This document shows positions 46,040 to 56,496 of a DNA stretch of 64,000 nt, one piece after another. The stretch lies in assembly GCF_027579695.1 (NCBI RefSeq), contig NC_083596.1, forward strand, positions 16,331,759 to 16,395,758, in the 5' to 3' direction. This DNA comes from Neoarius graeffei (Eukaryota > Chordata > Actinopteri > Siluriformes > Ariidae). Under the pieces are notes generated by a model. That model was given only the letters and a program-made list of their open reading frames with translations. It was not told the origin of the DNA and did not search any database. The position numbers and the translations under genes were made by a program. The number at the start of each line of letters is the position of its first letter. Position 1 is the stretch's first letter.

Positions 46040-46884
46040 GTGAAAATAAATGTTGACAAAAAATTGCTACTATGTTTGTCGTTGTTGTGAACGAGCGAGT
46101 CGTCAAAGGCCCGTAACTGGGGTCCGGATCGTAGGATTCCGGACCGCTCGCGAGCCAATCAGAGCGCACGATTTGATGGAAACCGGACTGCGAAAAAATT
46201 AATATCAGTTATTTACAAAGTTAATATACAGAATGGCAGGTGATAAGCTTTCATCACCAAAAAGAGACAAATGACTTGCTGTGCTTTGACTTCTCACTCT
46301 AGAGAAGGTTTTGTCCTTCTCGATCACTTTCAAGGCCAATGGTATGGCCTTGAAATTTTTGTCCGTGTCACACAGACTTCATCATAAAGAAGTCAGTCAG
46401 AAGACACTAATCACTAATTTGGCGATTACCAGAGCTGGTAAAATATAGTCAACTCCAGAAGTATTGGCACATCATGAAAATGAGCAATAAGTAATATATA
46501 AAGTGATTTTTTTTTTAAATGCACAATTAATGATATTTTGAGCTCCAGAATACGGGGGTCACTTGTTACAAGGTTAGACTACTTAACCCAGCAAAATTTT
46601 CAAGCTCCAGCGCATGTTTCAAGTTACAATGGGACCGTCGTATCCACGGGTGATACGTTTTAAAGATCTAACGTGGATAGCTGAAACAGCAGATAGTCGC
46701 GAACCATACATGAAGCTTGTTTTACATGTACATAAAAACCAATGATAAAGTTTAATTAATCTACGCTAACAGTGCTGGCGCAAACTGTTACTCTAACTCA
46801 GGCTCTTTCTACTTTATTCTTCTATTATTATTATTATTGTCTTAATGTTTTGTAGGACGCTATTTCTCCTTCAGTTTTCAACCA

Positions 46885-46911
46885 GTCATCATCATCATCA
46901 TCATCATCATC
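46885..46911. repeat. (ATC)n microsatellite
   Basis: Nine ATC units directly downstream (on the minus strand) of a LINE fragment, possibly its 3' tail. Confidence 0.85.
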
Positions 46912-46937
46912 GTTTTCCCCACTTGTATCCTGGGGTG

Positions 46938-47375
46938 CTACTGTCTGAAATTCAGAAGTAGCGCTAAGTCTGATTTAGACATCATACTTCTCCTGATCTG
47001 CTGGGTGTCTACTCCCAACTGATTCTCAAACCTCTTCCACGTCACTTGTGACGTGAATCTGATGTCAAACAAAGTTTGTTTAAGCAGTTCACTATTATCC
47101 ATTCTACAAATGTGTCCAATATATTTAAGTTGTTGTTTGTAACAGACTTCCTTAATACGAGGGGTCTTTGTTATCTCACATAGTCGAGCATTACTTATTT
47201 TAAAGCTCCAGTCTAGCTCTTCTTCAACTCTGGCTTGTGTCCTTTGTTCATGGACATTCTTACGGACATATCGTCCTTTCACCATCTTGTGAAGGAATCC
47301 ATGCCATACCACCTCAATCTTCTTTATTTCATTTGCAGACAGTTGCCACGTCTGTACACTAACAGGAACGTACAC
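46938..47375 (-). pseudogene. LINE reverse transcriptase C-terminal fragment
   Basis: Open minus-strand frame of 145 codons: MYVPVSVQTWQLSANEIKKI, then HGFLHKMVKGRYVRK, LKYIGHICRMDNSELLKQTLF and a terminal LALLLNFRQ. The YxGHIxRM(D/E) block is typical of sequence after the RT domain in several LINE clades. The RT motifs and 5' part are missing. Frame free of stops over its length. Clade not assigned. Confidence 0.6.
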
Positions 47376-47747
47376 ACGCTGTGAGAAACTTCACTCTGGT
47401 TTGTAAATGAATGAATCATCACAAAATTTCACATGAAGAATACTTCTGGGCTGAATTACATTGCTATGACTTTTGGTGCTGATCCGGATCAATGAACTGG
47501 AATGATCCATGAAAAACGGGATTTTTTCAATCACTTATAACTTTGTCAATTTTCATGATTTTTTCAATCACTTTTTTTTTTTTTGACCAGACGTCCTGGT
47601 TTGTAACAGCTAGCGCAAATTACTGTGACTTTAGTCACAGTCTCTATCTAGTTTATAAATTACACACAATATAACATCAAGAACAGTAACGAAAATAAAA
47701 TAAAACAATTAGAACAATATACTGGAATAAAAATTATGTGAATGTGC

Positions 47748-48443
47748 TCTCTCTCTCTCTCTCTCTCTCTAATTCTCTCTTTCTCATTCTCTCTTTCCAA
47801 TTCTCTCTCTCTCATTCTCTCTCCCTCTCTCATGCTCTTCTCTCTCTCCCATTCTCTCCCTCTTATTCTGTCTCTCATTCTCTCTTGCTCTCATTCTCTC
47901 TCTCTTGCTCTCATTCTCTCTTATTCTCTCTTTCTCTCTCATTCTCTCTCCCTCTCATTCTCTCTCTCTCATTCTCTCTCCCTCTCTCATGCTCTTCTCT
48001 CTCTCCCTCTCTCATTCTCTCCCTCTTATTCTGTCTCTCATTCTCTCTTGCTCTCATTCTCTCTCTCTTGCTCTCATTCTCTCTTATTCTCTCTTTCTCT
48101 CTCATTCTCTCTCCCTCTCATTCTCTCTCTCTCATTCTCTCTCCCTCTCTCATGCTCTTCTCTCTCTCCCTCTCTCATTCTCTCCCTCTTATTCTGTCAT
48201 TCTCTCTCTCTTGCTCTCATTCTCTTTCTCCCTCTCTCATTCTCTCTTTCTCTCTCTCTCATTCTCTCTCATTCTCTCTCTTGCTGTCATTCTCTCTCTC
48301 CCTCTCTCTTTCATTCTCTCCCTCTCTCATTCTCTTGTTCTCTCTCATTCTCTCTCATTCTCTCTCTTGTGCTCATTCTCTCTCTCTCATTCTCTCTCTC
48401 TCTCATTCTCTCTCTTGCGCTCATTCTCTCTCTCTCTCTCGTT
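47748..48443. repeat. CT-rich satellite-like tract with ~160-bp higher-order repeat
   Basis: About 700 bp almost purely pyrimidine on the plus strand, built of CTCTCATT-type words. CATGCTCTTC recurs at 47831, 47988 and 48151, giving units of 157 and 163 bp that are nearly identical over their length. The frames open across it read only Ser/Leu/Phe/His and are not genes. Confidence 0.93.
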
Positions 48444-49503
48444 CTCGAATGAACAGGATTCTGATATTTCTGCCTAATATTTTTGGCCCAGGGTAAACCA
48501 CGGTTAACTCATAACCGCAGGTACCGAGTCAGCGGATACAGCAGTCCCACAGTACTATCACATTTTCAACACTTCCATAATTTTTTTTTACATTTTTATT
48601 AATTGTCCCAATTGGTATCTATAACTCCATTTGTATTTTCTGATATCTCTTTTCATAACCATCCACCTCTTTTGAGTTGAAATGTGTTTAGTTTTTTCCC
48701 GTAGTGTTATGAGGTTACATGCGTGCAACTTCATTTTTATACCTCAGGGACATAATCAAAGGCAACAGAAGACCTAGAGACTGCGTGATTATTTTTGTTC
48801 ATTATTTTTTTTAATTATAAATCTAATACTTTAGGGGTTTAATTAACTTTATATTCATATGTTTATAGAGGAAATTCTGTTAATGACTACAAATGTTCTT
48901 GCATGACTTATTTTAGTTATCGGAAAACGTTTTCTTAAATTTTTTCAAAATTGTTTGAATGGAAAATTTGATTCTTTGTGTAGTGTTTATGCAATCATTT
49001 TAGCCTTTTCTTCTTTTAAAGGGTGCCAATATTACTGTGCTGGAGTTCACAGCACACTTGCAGTATTTCACACTTCTGAGTACGGCATACTGATTGACTG
49101 TGGTGTGACCTACCAAGGATGGAAAACAAAATCATTATTCCTTAACAAAGATCATGAGTGAAAATGGATCTGTAATACATCAGAGCGAGAATTTTACCGG
49201 GTCACGGAACAAAATCTCTCACAGAACAAAACGTTGACGTTTTCTACAAATTATTAAATGTCATTTAGGCCCACGGTGGCATACTGAAGGTTGTTAGTCG
49301 AAGATTTAACTACAATTCCCCGCAATCATCAACACCGTGTCTTGGCGAAACAGTAAGAACACCACATCACCCTTTGACTATTCTGTAGACTCACATACGT
49401 CTCTTTTCTTATTCGGACTGCAAATGTAAGCACAGAGCACTATATCACACGCAATCTTCAGTTTCCATAGAAACAAGGTGGTCGTCTTTGTCTGGCTGCA
49501 GAG

Positions 49504-49506
<3 letters not shown>

Positions 49507-49538
<32 letters not shown>
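49507..49538. repeat. (CT)n microsatellite and GT-rich flank
   Basis: CT run followed up to 49800 by scattered short GT runs. Confidence 0.9.
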
Positions 49539-49539
<1 letters not shown>

Positions 49540-49990
49540 TGCAGCCCTGGATACACTGACAGTACATTTGCAGCGATGCAGTGTGTGGGGTGTGTGTATG
49601 TGTATGTAAAAGTATATGCTTGTGTGTGAGTGTGTGTGTTGCAGTCGTGAAAAGTGTGTGTCCATACAGCGCGGTAAGAGTTAAAGCAGCAATTATATGT
49701 GTGGGTATGTGTTAAAATGAGATATGGCAAGTGCTTGTGCATGTGTGATTGTGTGTGTGTGTGTGAGAGAGAGAGTACAGGGCACAAGTGCAGTAGTGAG
49801 TGTGTGGGTGTGCAGTGTGGGGGTTGGGCATGAAGCCGAGACTGCAGCTAGCCTGCTTGCTCATAGCAGCAGCTGTGCATGTTGGAGAAAATTATCCTTT
49901 ACTCCATCAGCCAGTTTGCACCAGCTATATCTGCATGACATTTGCTCTTCCTCAGCCCTTCTTATATTTTAAAGGAATACTTAACCAAAG

Positions 49991-50996
49991 AGGCGGCACA
50001 GTGGTGTAGTGGTTAGCGCTGTCGCCTCACAGCAAGCAGGTCCGGGTTCGAGCCCCGTGGCCGGCGAGGGCCTTTCTGTGCGGAGTTTGCATGTTGTCCG
50101 CGTGGGTTTCCTCCGGGTGCTCCGGTTTCCCCCACAGTCCAAAGACATGCAGGTTAGGTTAACTGGTGACTCTAAATTGACCGTAGGTGTGAATGGTTGT
50201 CTGTGTCTAATGCCGCTTTTCCACTACAAACGCGGCTGAGTGGGCTGTTGGAGTTGCATTTCGACTACAACCGTGCTGGCTGGAAGTGGGTGGACACATT
50301 GGGTGGAGTTAGCGAAAGTGGGTGGACGTCACGTGATGTCGTTAAGCAGTGCAAACAGTGACATCAGTGAGCTTTTAAGCGGTAGTCTCACAACCCGGAT
50401 AGTAAACAATAAACATGGAGGACATGGAGTCGTTAGTGTTGCTGGTCTTGGTGCTGTGGCTTGTTGTCACCGACAACGCCAACAGATACTGGCAAGAGCG
50501 TATAGATGAGGCGAGGCGCATAAGGCTTCAGAAATTCTCGTAATTCGTAATTATTCTTCTTCCGGGTTTACGGTGTTGACAGATCCCAGCGTGCTCGCGG
50601 GGCGTGTGTGGGCATGTGAGGACACTCCTCCTCACCAATCAGTGCACAGGGGAGTGTCTGCTCACGCCCCCAGCCTCACTCGGCTCGGTTTGGCTCGCTT
50701 CAGCCCCACTCCAAAACGGTGCGAGTTTTAGGGGCTAAGCAGGGCTGAAGCGAGCTGAGTCGTGCCGTTCTTTGGTAGTCGAAACGCGAGCCGTGTCGGG
50801 CTGAAGTGAGCTGAAGCGAGCTGAAGTGAGCTGAAAAAGGGTAGTGGAAAAGGGCCATATGTGTCAGCCCTGTGATGACCTGGCGACTTGTCCAGGGTGT
50901 ACCCCGCCTTTCGCCCGTAGTCAGCTGCGATAGGCTCCAGCTTGCCTGCAACCCTGTAGAACAGGATAAAGCGGCTAGAGATAATGAATGAATGAG
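49991..50996 (+). mobile_element. S1 SINE interrupted by a Harbinger-like element
   Basis: SINE halves 49991-50210 and 50858-50996 are separated at GTCTGTGTCTA by the element at 50211-50857. Exact outer duplication ACTTAACCAAAG at 49979-49990 and 50997-51008. The SINE is therefore older than the Harbinger insertion. Confidence 0.93.
50211..50857 (+). mobile_element. PIF/Harbinger-like element, copy 2, with 42-codon ORF
   Basis: Same termini as copy 1 (TGCCGCTTTTCCACTAC and complement). Flanked by TAA and TAT. ATG at 50415, TAA at 50541-50543; the 42-codon frame is kept with one amino-acid difference from copy 1. About 45 bp shorter, near the left end. Confidence 0.85.
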
Positions 50997-51540
50997 ACTT
51001 AACCAAAGATTGTGCTTTTTCGCTTAGATACCTGAGGTATACTCCATCCGCTAAGATATGTTTGATGTGACGTGCCTGCACTTGGTAGCTAATCTCCACT
51101 AAGAAATGGACGTCTATTTTACTCAAAATACATGCCAGAAAATGTATATACTTCCTCACAGCCTTCCCATCATGGTAGGACAAGCGAAACTCTAAAAAAA
51201 CTCTATTTGCCCAAATGTTGCGCATCGGAAAAATACGACAGCTTATCGTGTAACGTCCGTGCCATCTCGCAACAAGTTTTACCTCCAAACGGGTAGCCTA
51301 AACTATGGCTGATATATTTTATCCTGTTTACAGTAGGCGTCGTTCCCACCATGAAAGAGAAACCAATCGAAACCAAAAACGTGAACGTGATTATCATGCT
51401 GTTACCATGTGAACAGTTTTTTATGAATGCGTAAGTGCGTGCTCAGCGCTCCGACGACTGAGTAAGGTGACAAGTTTTATGTTTCATCTAATTTAGGTAA
51501 TTTAAAAAAATATAATATTATTTGACAGTGGGCACATACC

Positions 51541-51790
51541 GGCGAGTGGCCTAGTGGTTAGCGTGTCTGCCTCTCGATCGGGAAATCATGAGTTCTACTC
51601 AAAGGCCATCATAAAAATGGTGCCTTCTGGCAAGGCACGCTGCAATACAGATGCGAGTGGGGAGTCAAATTCTCACGGTTACCAGAGGACTAGCCCCCAC
51701 TGTAACCCTCGCTATGCAATATAGGCGAAAGGCCGAGGGCTACAAAACAGAGATCGATGCCGCCAAACGTGCCATGAATGGTGCGGGAAG
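51541..51790 (+). mobile_element. tRNA-headed SINE, second type
   Basis: Head GGCGAGTGGCCTAGTGGTTAG then GTGTCTGCCTCTCGATCGGG (tRNA-like A-box region) and ATCATGAGTTCTACTC (degenerate B box). Body contains GGCAAGGCACGCTGC and GGCGAAAGGCCGAGGGC. Different family from S1. Moderately diverged. Confidence 0.7.
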
Positions 51791-52084
51791 GACTTTGAGT
51801 GGACACGTAGGAAAGTGTAAACTATAAAGTTTCTGTCAATATGTTAATCGTGCTTGTATGATAAAAACTCACAAAGATATTTATCTAACTACATGACCTA
51901 CTCATTCTAAACCTGACGAGCTTCACTGGCAAAGCTCTCAACCCCAAAGGGTTAACCACAAAGTTTTGTTTATTTTTATATACTACAGTAAGCCTGTCTT
52001 ACTTGTATTCTTAACCAAATTGGCAGGTCTGTGTGACAAGTGATGAACGATTGCTTTTGAGTAAAAAGACTACATTTAACAACT

Positions 52085-52275
52085 ATTCCATGAAATCGAG
52101 TCGTACATGAGCCGATAGCTGATGAAGCACGTAGCGTCGAGTCGGCTATAATCCATGTACGACGAGATTGAGTGAGTGGAATAACCGTTTTATTCTATCC
52201 ACAGTCACTGGATTTTGAGAAACAGAACATTTTTATTTTTATTCTTTGCAAATTCGATAAATAAAAACTTTGCGG
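52085..52275 (-). mobile_element. Crypton-like TIR element, copy D, truncated
   Basis: Minus-strand 3' end of the family: terminal hairpin (ATTCCATGAAATCGAGTCG ... GTACGACGAGATTGAGTG) followed by TTTTATTCTATCCACAGTCAC and the AAAAACTTTG stretch, where it ends. The coding exon is lost. Confidence 0.75.
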
Positions 52276-52528
52276 ACGGGGATTGGCTTAGCCTTTGGAG
52301 GTGATCGCTTCGTTATCGCAAAGACACACACATGCGGCGATATCTCTGCAACAAGTCAGCGACTGGCGATTTTTTTTCGCAGAATATCAAGCATGTTTGT
52401 CACCTGCGATCTGTCGCAAGCAACAAAAAATGGCTGTCGCAAATATCCGCACGCGATGCAAATTTTCGCTTGCGTCAAAAAGTTGCACGACCAAGCGACA
52501 GAAAATCGCCCATGTGCGCCGGGCTTAA
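52276..52528. mobile_element. Miniature-element fragment
   Basis: Contains CGGCGATATCTCTGCAAC, CTGTCGCAAGCAAC and ends CATGTGCGCCGGGCTTAA. Sequence style (CGATT and GTCGC words) resembles the TAA-flanked element at 53321. It lies between copies D and B and lacks a clear left end. Confidence 0.45.
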
Positions 52529-53050
52529 TTAACAGTTATTCCATGAAATCGAGTCATACATGAGCCGATAGCTGACGATGCGCATAGTGCCGAGTCCACT
52601 ATAAGCCATGTTCGATGAGATTGAGTGGAATAACTGTTTTATTCTATCCACATTCACTGGATTTTGAGAAACGGAGCATTTTTATTTTTATTCTTTGCAA
52701 ATCCGATCAATAAAAACTTTATACAAAACGTCCGACAAAATCATTTCCGCTTAACAAACCGGCGAAAGGACAGCAGCAATTTGTGAAAAATGCTATAATA
52801 ATAATAATTCTTGAGAAATAAAAAAGACACATGCTTACCATCAAACGCTTTCATTCCATATATTGTTGCTTTTTTTTTGTCTTTTTGGGGGTTTTGTTTT
52901 CGAGTAGTTTTTATTTCATCCTTGGTTGATTCAGCAACACGCTCCAACAGTTTGTTTTTCTCTACTCGTGGTATATGAGCTGGTAGCCTAGTAGCCAATC
53001 AGAGTGTGAGACTGCTCATATCCAGTGAATATGGATGGAATAATAGTTGT
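52529..53050 (-). mobile_element. Crypton-like TIR element, copy B, most complete
   Basis: Minus strand. Reads from TATTCCATCCATATTCACTGG at 53043 to the terminal hairpin and AACAGTTATTCC at 52531. The exon encodes LLERVAESTKDEIKTTRKQN and KKKATIYGMKAFDG and ends at position 52839 with a GTAAGCATG donor. Same architecture as copies A and C. No downstream recombinase exons. Confidence 0.7.
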
Positions 53051-53320
53051 TAGATACTCAGGCTCATAGCCGGTTCAAAACTACGATGCTAACATCAGAT
53101 GCTAACCAAACATGTTTTCTTTCACTGAACATTTCTGCTTCTTATCAGTTAAGTTCGCTGCCTTGAAAACAAGAAGCCATGGCATGACTTTTGGCTTCAT
53201 GGTGGTTTTAAGATTAGAGAATAAATATATCTGAGATTTTAACCTCGTTCTCGTTCACCTGGTCCATCTCTTATTTCAAGAACTTCATTTAACATATTAA
53301 AGGGCTTGAATATCAAGTAA

Positions 53321-53661
53321 TGCTGGGCATACACTGTGCAATTTTTGGCCCGATTTTGACACGATTTTCACTCGTGCGACTATTTTGGAGATCGGGCCGA
53401 GTTTTGGCTCAATCGTACGTCTCGGATCGTGTAGTATACATGGGGTAACGACAAGCGATTAACACCTCACGACCTCCTCCCGATCGATCGGATGAAAATC
53501 AAACCTGTTTGAAATCCTGAGCATCGGATCCGAGCATCGGATCGTATAGTGTGAGAACAGGAATCGTAAGCTGCGTGCTGTTTACCCCTGCGATTCACTC
53601 GTACAGCGTGAGCAGCAGCTGAATACCGCGATTGAAAAAATCGCACAGTGTATGCCCAGCT
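53321..53661. mobile_element. Miniature element with 18-bp perfect TIR and TAA duplication
   Basis: GCTGGGCATACACTGTGC at the left and its exact complement at the right, flanked by TAA at 53318-53320 and 53662-53664. 341 bp, no coding, internal GATCGGGCCGAG and CGGATCGTGTAG words. Fits a PIF/Harbinger miniature element. Confidence 0.8.
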
Positions 53662-54120
53662 TAAAGAACCACAAACTGTCCCTAGATGTGGAAGAAAAAT
53701 TTAATTTACCACGATGCATTTAATCTGCATGGTATCTCACCCAAAAAAGTAGCCTATCATGCTTTGGTCATCATGTAACCGTTTCTAGTGTAAGCCATAA
53801 AATGGCTGCAAGTGCACTCCTTTAAAGCAAGGCATAAATGTTGAATTTGAACAGAAACTGGAGGCACAGACTCACACAGTCAGCAGTGTTTCACAACCAG
53901 CGTTGCATCAGACTGTATGGATAAAGCAGTGCACTGTTTACTGTCTGTGAAGTCGTTCTAAGATTTTTTTACGCCTAATCTCTTGCTTGGTAAATGAGCA
54001 AGCTTTGGACTTTGGGCCTTGATTATATGTTTTGACAGACTGACAGATTGTAAAAACAACAAGGCGAGAAAGAAGGAAATAGCTGGAGATAAGTTAAGAA
54101 ATGAGAAAAAATAATAAAGA

Positions 54121-54124
<4 letters not shown>

Positions 54125-54169
<45 letters not shown>
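54125..54169. repeat. (TA)n microsatellite
   Basis: 45-bp TA run followed by 11 T. Confidence 0.95.
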
Positions 54170-54177
<8 letters not shown>

Positions 54178-54712
54178 TTTAAAGTGTAGATTGTTAAAGT
54201 AGGACCTTCTTCAGTTGACATTTTCGTCTGTGCTTTCTCCCTCTGCCTCTAAGCAAATTTCCATCGGCTGATCAGTTTAATCCTGTCCGGGGAGATCTGT
54301 GATTTTACAAGCCGATGAGATCCTTTGCATTAGTAAATTATTGCTGCTACCAAGCACATTACCGTAAGTCATCTTGGTATGGGCATCCAGAGACATTTTG
54401 AACACTTCAGGCAATCACAGCATGAGCGATGATTTGGAAGATGACTAAATTCTTGGTATGGGTGCTATCTCTTTGTCTCTATCTTCAGTGGATAGCAATA
54501 AGCAAGAAAAAAAAAATCAATATGAAAAAGGAAATACATTCCCACAGGCCATTTAAACTGGCTTTTTAATACCAGCCACAGGAAGCATCCATAACACCAC
54601 CCAAATAGGTTTAGTTTGGCAAAATACGCTTCCTTCAGCACTGATTAGCATTACTCACCATTAATTAACCCTTTCCTACCATCATACTGTCTCTTATATG
54701 TATATCTTCATT

Positions 54713-55433
54713 TATTCTATCCAAATTCACTGGATATCAGCAATCGCACGTTCTGATTGGCTACTCTACTACTATATTATTAGCTCATATACCGTGAGTA
54801 GAGAAAAACAAAATGGCGGCGCACATCAAGTCAGATATATCACTTTGTTATCAAGTATTTAAAAGAAACAGAAATAGCTAAAAGAATATAGTCCCCCCCA
54901 CCCCCCAATATTGCCTGCCCTGTTCCACACTCCAGCCCAGTCGGTGGCGGTAATGCTCCTTTAAGTTGGTTTGCCAAAAAAAAAACTAAAGAAGAAGAAA
55001 AAGAAGCGGGAAAATGGCGACACGTGTTGCTGAAGCAGATGAAGATGAAATAAAAACTCTACTCAAAAACAAAACCTAAAAAAATACAAAAAAGCAACAA
55101 AATATGGAATGAAAATATTTGATGGCAAGAACATATCTTTTTTTTTTAAATTCAAGAATTATTATTATAGCATTTTTCACAAATTCCTACTGTCATTTCG
55201 ACTTTTTTTTTTTTACATTCTAAGCGGAAATGATTTTGTCGGACGTTTTGTATAAAGGTTTTATTCATCGGATTTTCAAGATATAAAAATAAAAATGCTC
55301 CGTTTCTCAAAATCCAGTGAATGTGGATAGAATAAAACAGTTATTCTACTCAATCTCGTCGTACATGGCTTATAGCCAATTCGGCGCCACGCTATCGGCT
55401 ATCACCTTATGTACGACTCGATTTCGTGGAAAT
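54713..55433 (+). mobile_element. Crypton-like TIR element, copy C
   Basis: TATTCTATCCAAATTCACTG at the left, ATCCAGTGAATGTGGATAG and terminal hairpin at the right. ATG at 55014 opens the family exon (MATRVAEADEDEIKTLLKNK, then a stop or frame slip, then KKATKYG in another frame). The donor has decayed from GT to GC at 55125. It also carries a ~180-bp insertion not in copies A and B (54834-55010). Confidence 0.65.
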
Positions 55434-55599
55434 ACCAATGAGTGTCAGGGCAACTCCTGAATAAGGCACTAATACAGTATGGTGCGCTTTTTGATTGTTC
55501 CTTAGATTAAGACTGCAGAAATGTTCACAAGTAAATCATTTGGCCATCATCATGGAGTGGAAATGAATAGGTAGTGCTAGTTGGATGGGTCGGAAGACA

Positions 55600-56496
55600 C
55601 ACTGTAAAAAAAAGAATAGTTGAGAATACTTGAAATTTCAAGGCAACAGTCTGCATTAAGAATTTTATGTTTTGCCAATGATGTGCCCATGATAATCCAA
55701 ACTATGATAAAACTGTTATCTTTATTAAGAATTCTTAATTAAGTCAATTTTCAATTCCTCATTCTGCCAACATAGATTTCTCTTTTTGCTGAACAGTGGC
55801 ATTCACAGTAGTACAAAAAGGCAATTGAGGTTATCAGACTTTTTTGGGGGGCTTTTTTCACCTTTATTTGGATAGGACAGTGTAGAGACAGGAAATGAGC
55901 GGGAGAGAGGGACGGGGAGGGATCAGGAAATGACCTGCGGGTCGGAATCGAACCCAGGTCCCCGGATTTATGGTATGGCGCCTTATCCACCTGAGCCACA
56001 ACCACGATGTGGGTTTTAAAAACTTTATTTCAATATTGAAGTTTTGTAATTGTGTAGAACAATGAAAAAAGGCATGTATAGTTTAATGATAAATTGTGAT
56101 AACCTCGGGGGCGTCATGGCTCAGGTGGATATGGCGCCATACCATAAATCCGGGGACCCGGGTTTGGTTCTGACCCGAGGTCATTTCCTGATCCGTCTCT
56201 CTCTCCTGCTCATTTCCTGTCTCTATGCTGTCCTATCCAAATAGAGGTGAAAAAAGCCCCCAAAAAATTGTGATTGCCTTTTTGCACTACTGTGAATGCC
56301 ACTGTTCAGCAAAAAGAGAAATCTATGTTGGCAGAATGAGGAATTGAAAATTGACTTAATTAAGAATTCTTAATAAAGATAACAGTTTTATCATAGTTTG
56401 GATTATCATGGGCACATCGTTGGCAAAACATAAAATTCTTAATGCAGACTGTTGCCTTGAAATTTCAAGTATTCTCAACTATTTTTTTTTACAGTG
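55600..56496. mobile_element. Long inverted repeat, ~390-bp arms, in ywhag intron
   Basis: Ends CACTGTAAAAAAAA and TTTTTTTTTACAGTG. The left arm 55600-56000 is repeated inverted at 56112-56496: GAATACTTGAAATTTCAAGG, AAACTATGATAAAACTG, GAACAGTGGCATTCACAGTAG and others all recur in mirror order. Spacer about 110 bp. The inner part of each arm holds a tRNA-headed SINE-like sequence (GGCTCAGGTGGATA-GGCGCC, GGACCTGGGTTCGATTCC as read outward). Estimated identity about 90 percent by eye. No coding. Confidence 0.85.

Larger units (their letters stand above)
45343..46447. mobile_element. Possible TIR element bounded by the palindrome
   Basis: The palindrome start ATTTACCAGCT is mirrored by AGCTGGTAAAATA at about 46435-46447, and fragments of the arm (TTTCAAGGCC, GGCCTTGAAA) recur at 46329-46358. 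This suggests one element of about 0.7 kb with an S1 SINE inside. No coding frame. Confidence 0.4.

Noticed and set aside
47738-48496. Frames of up to 252 codons rich in Ser and Leu
   Set aside because: Translations of the CT tract in all three registers; open only because the tract lacks stops.
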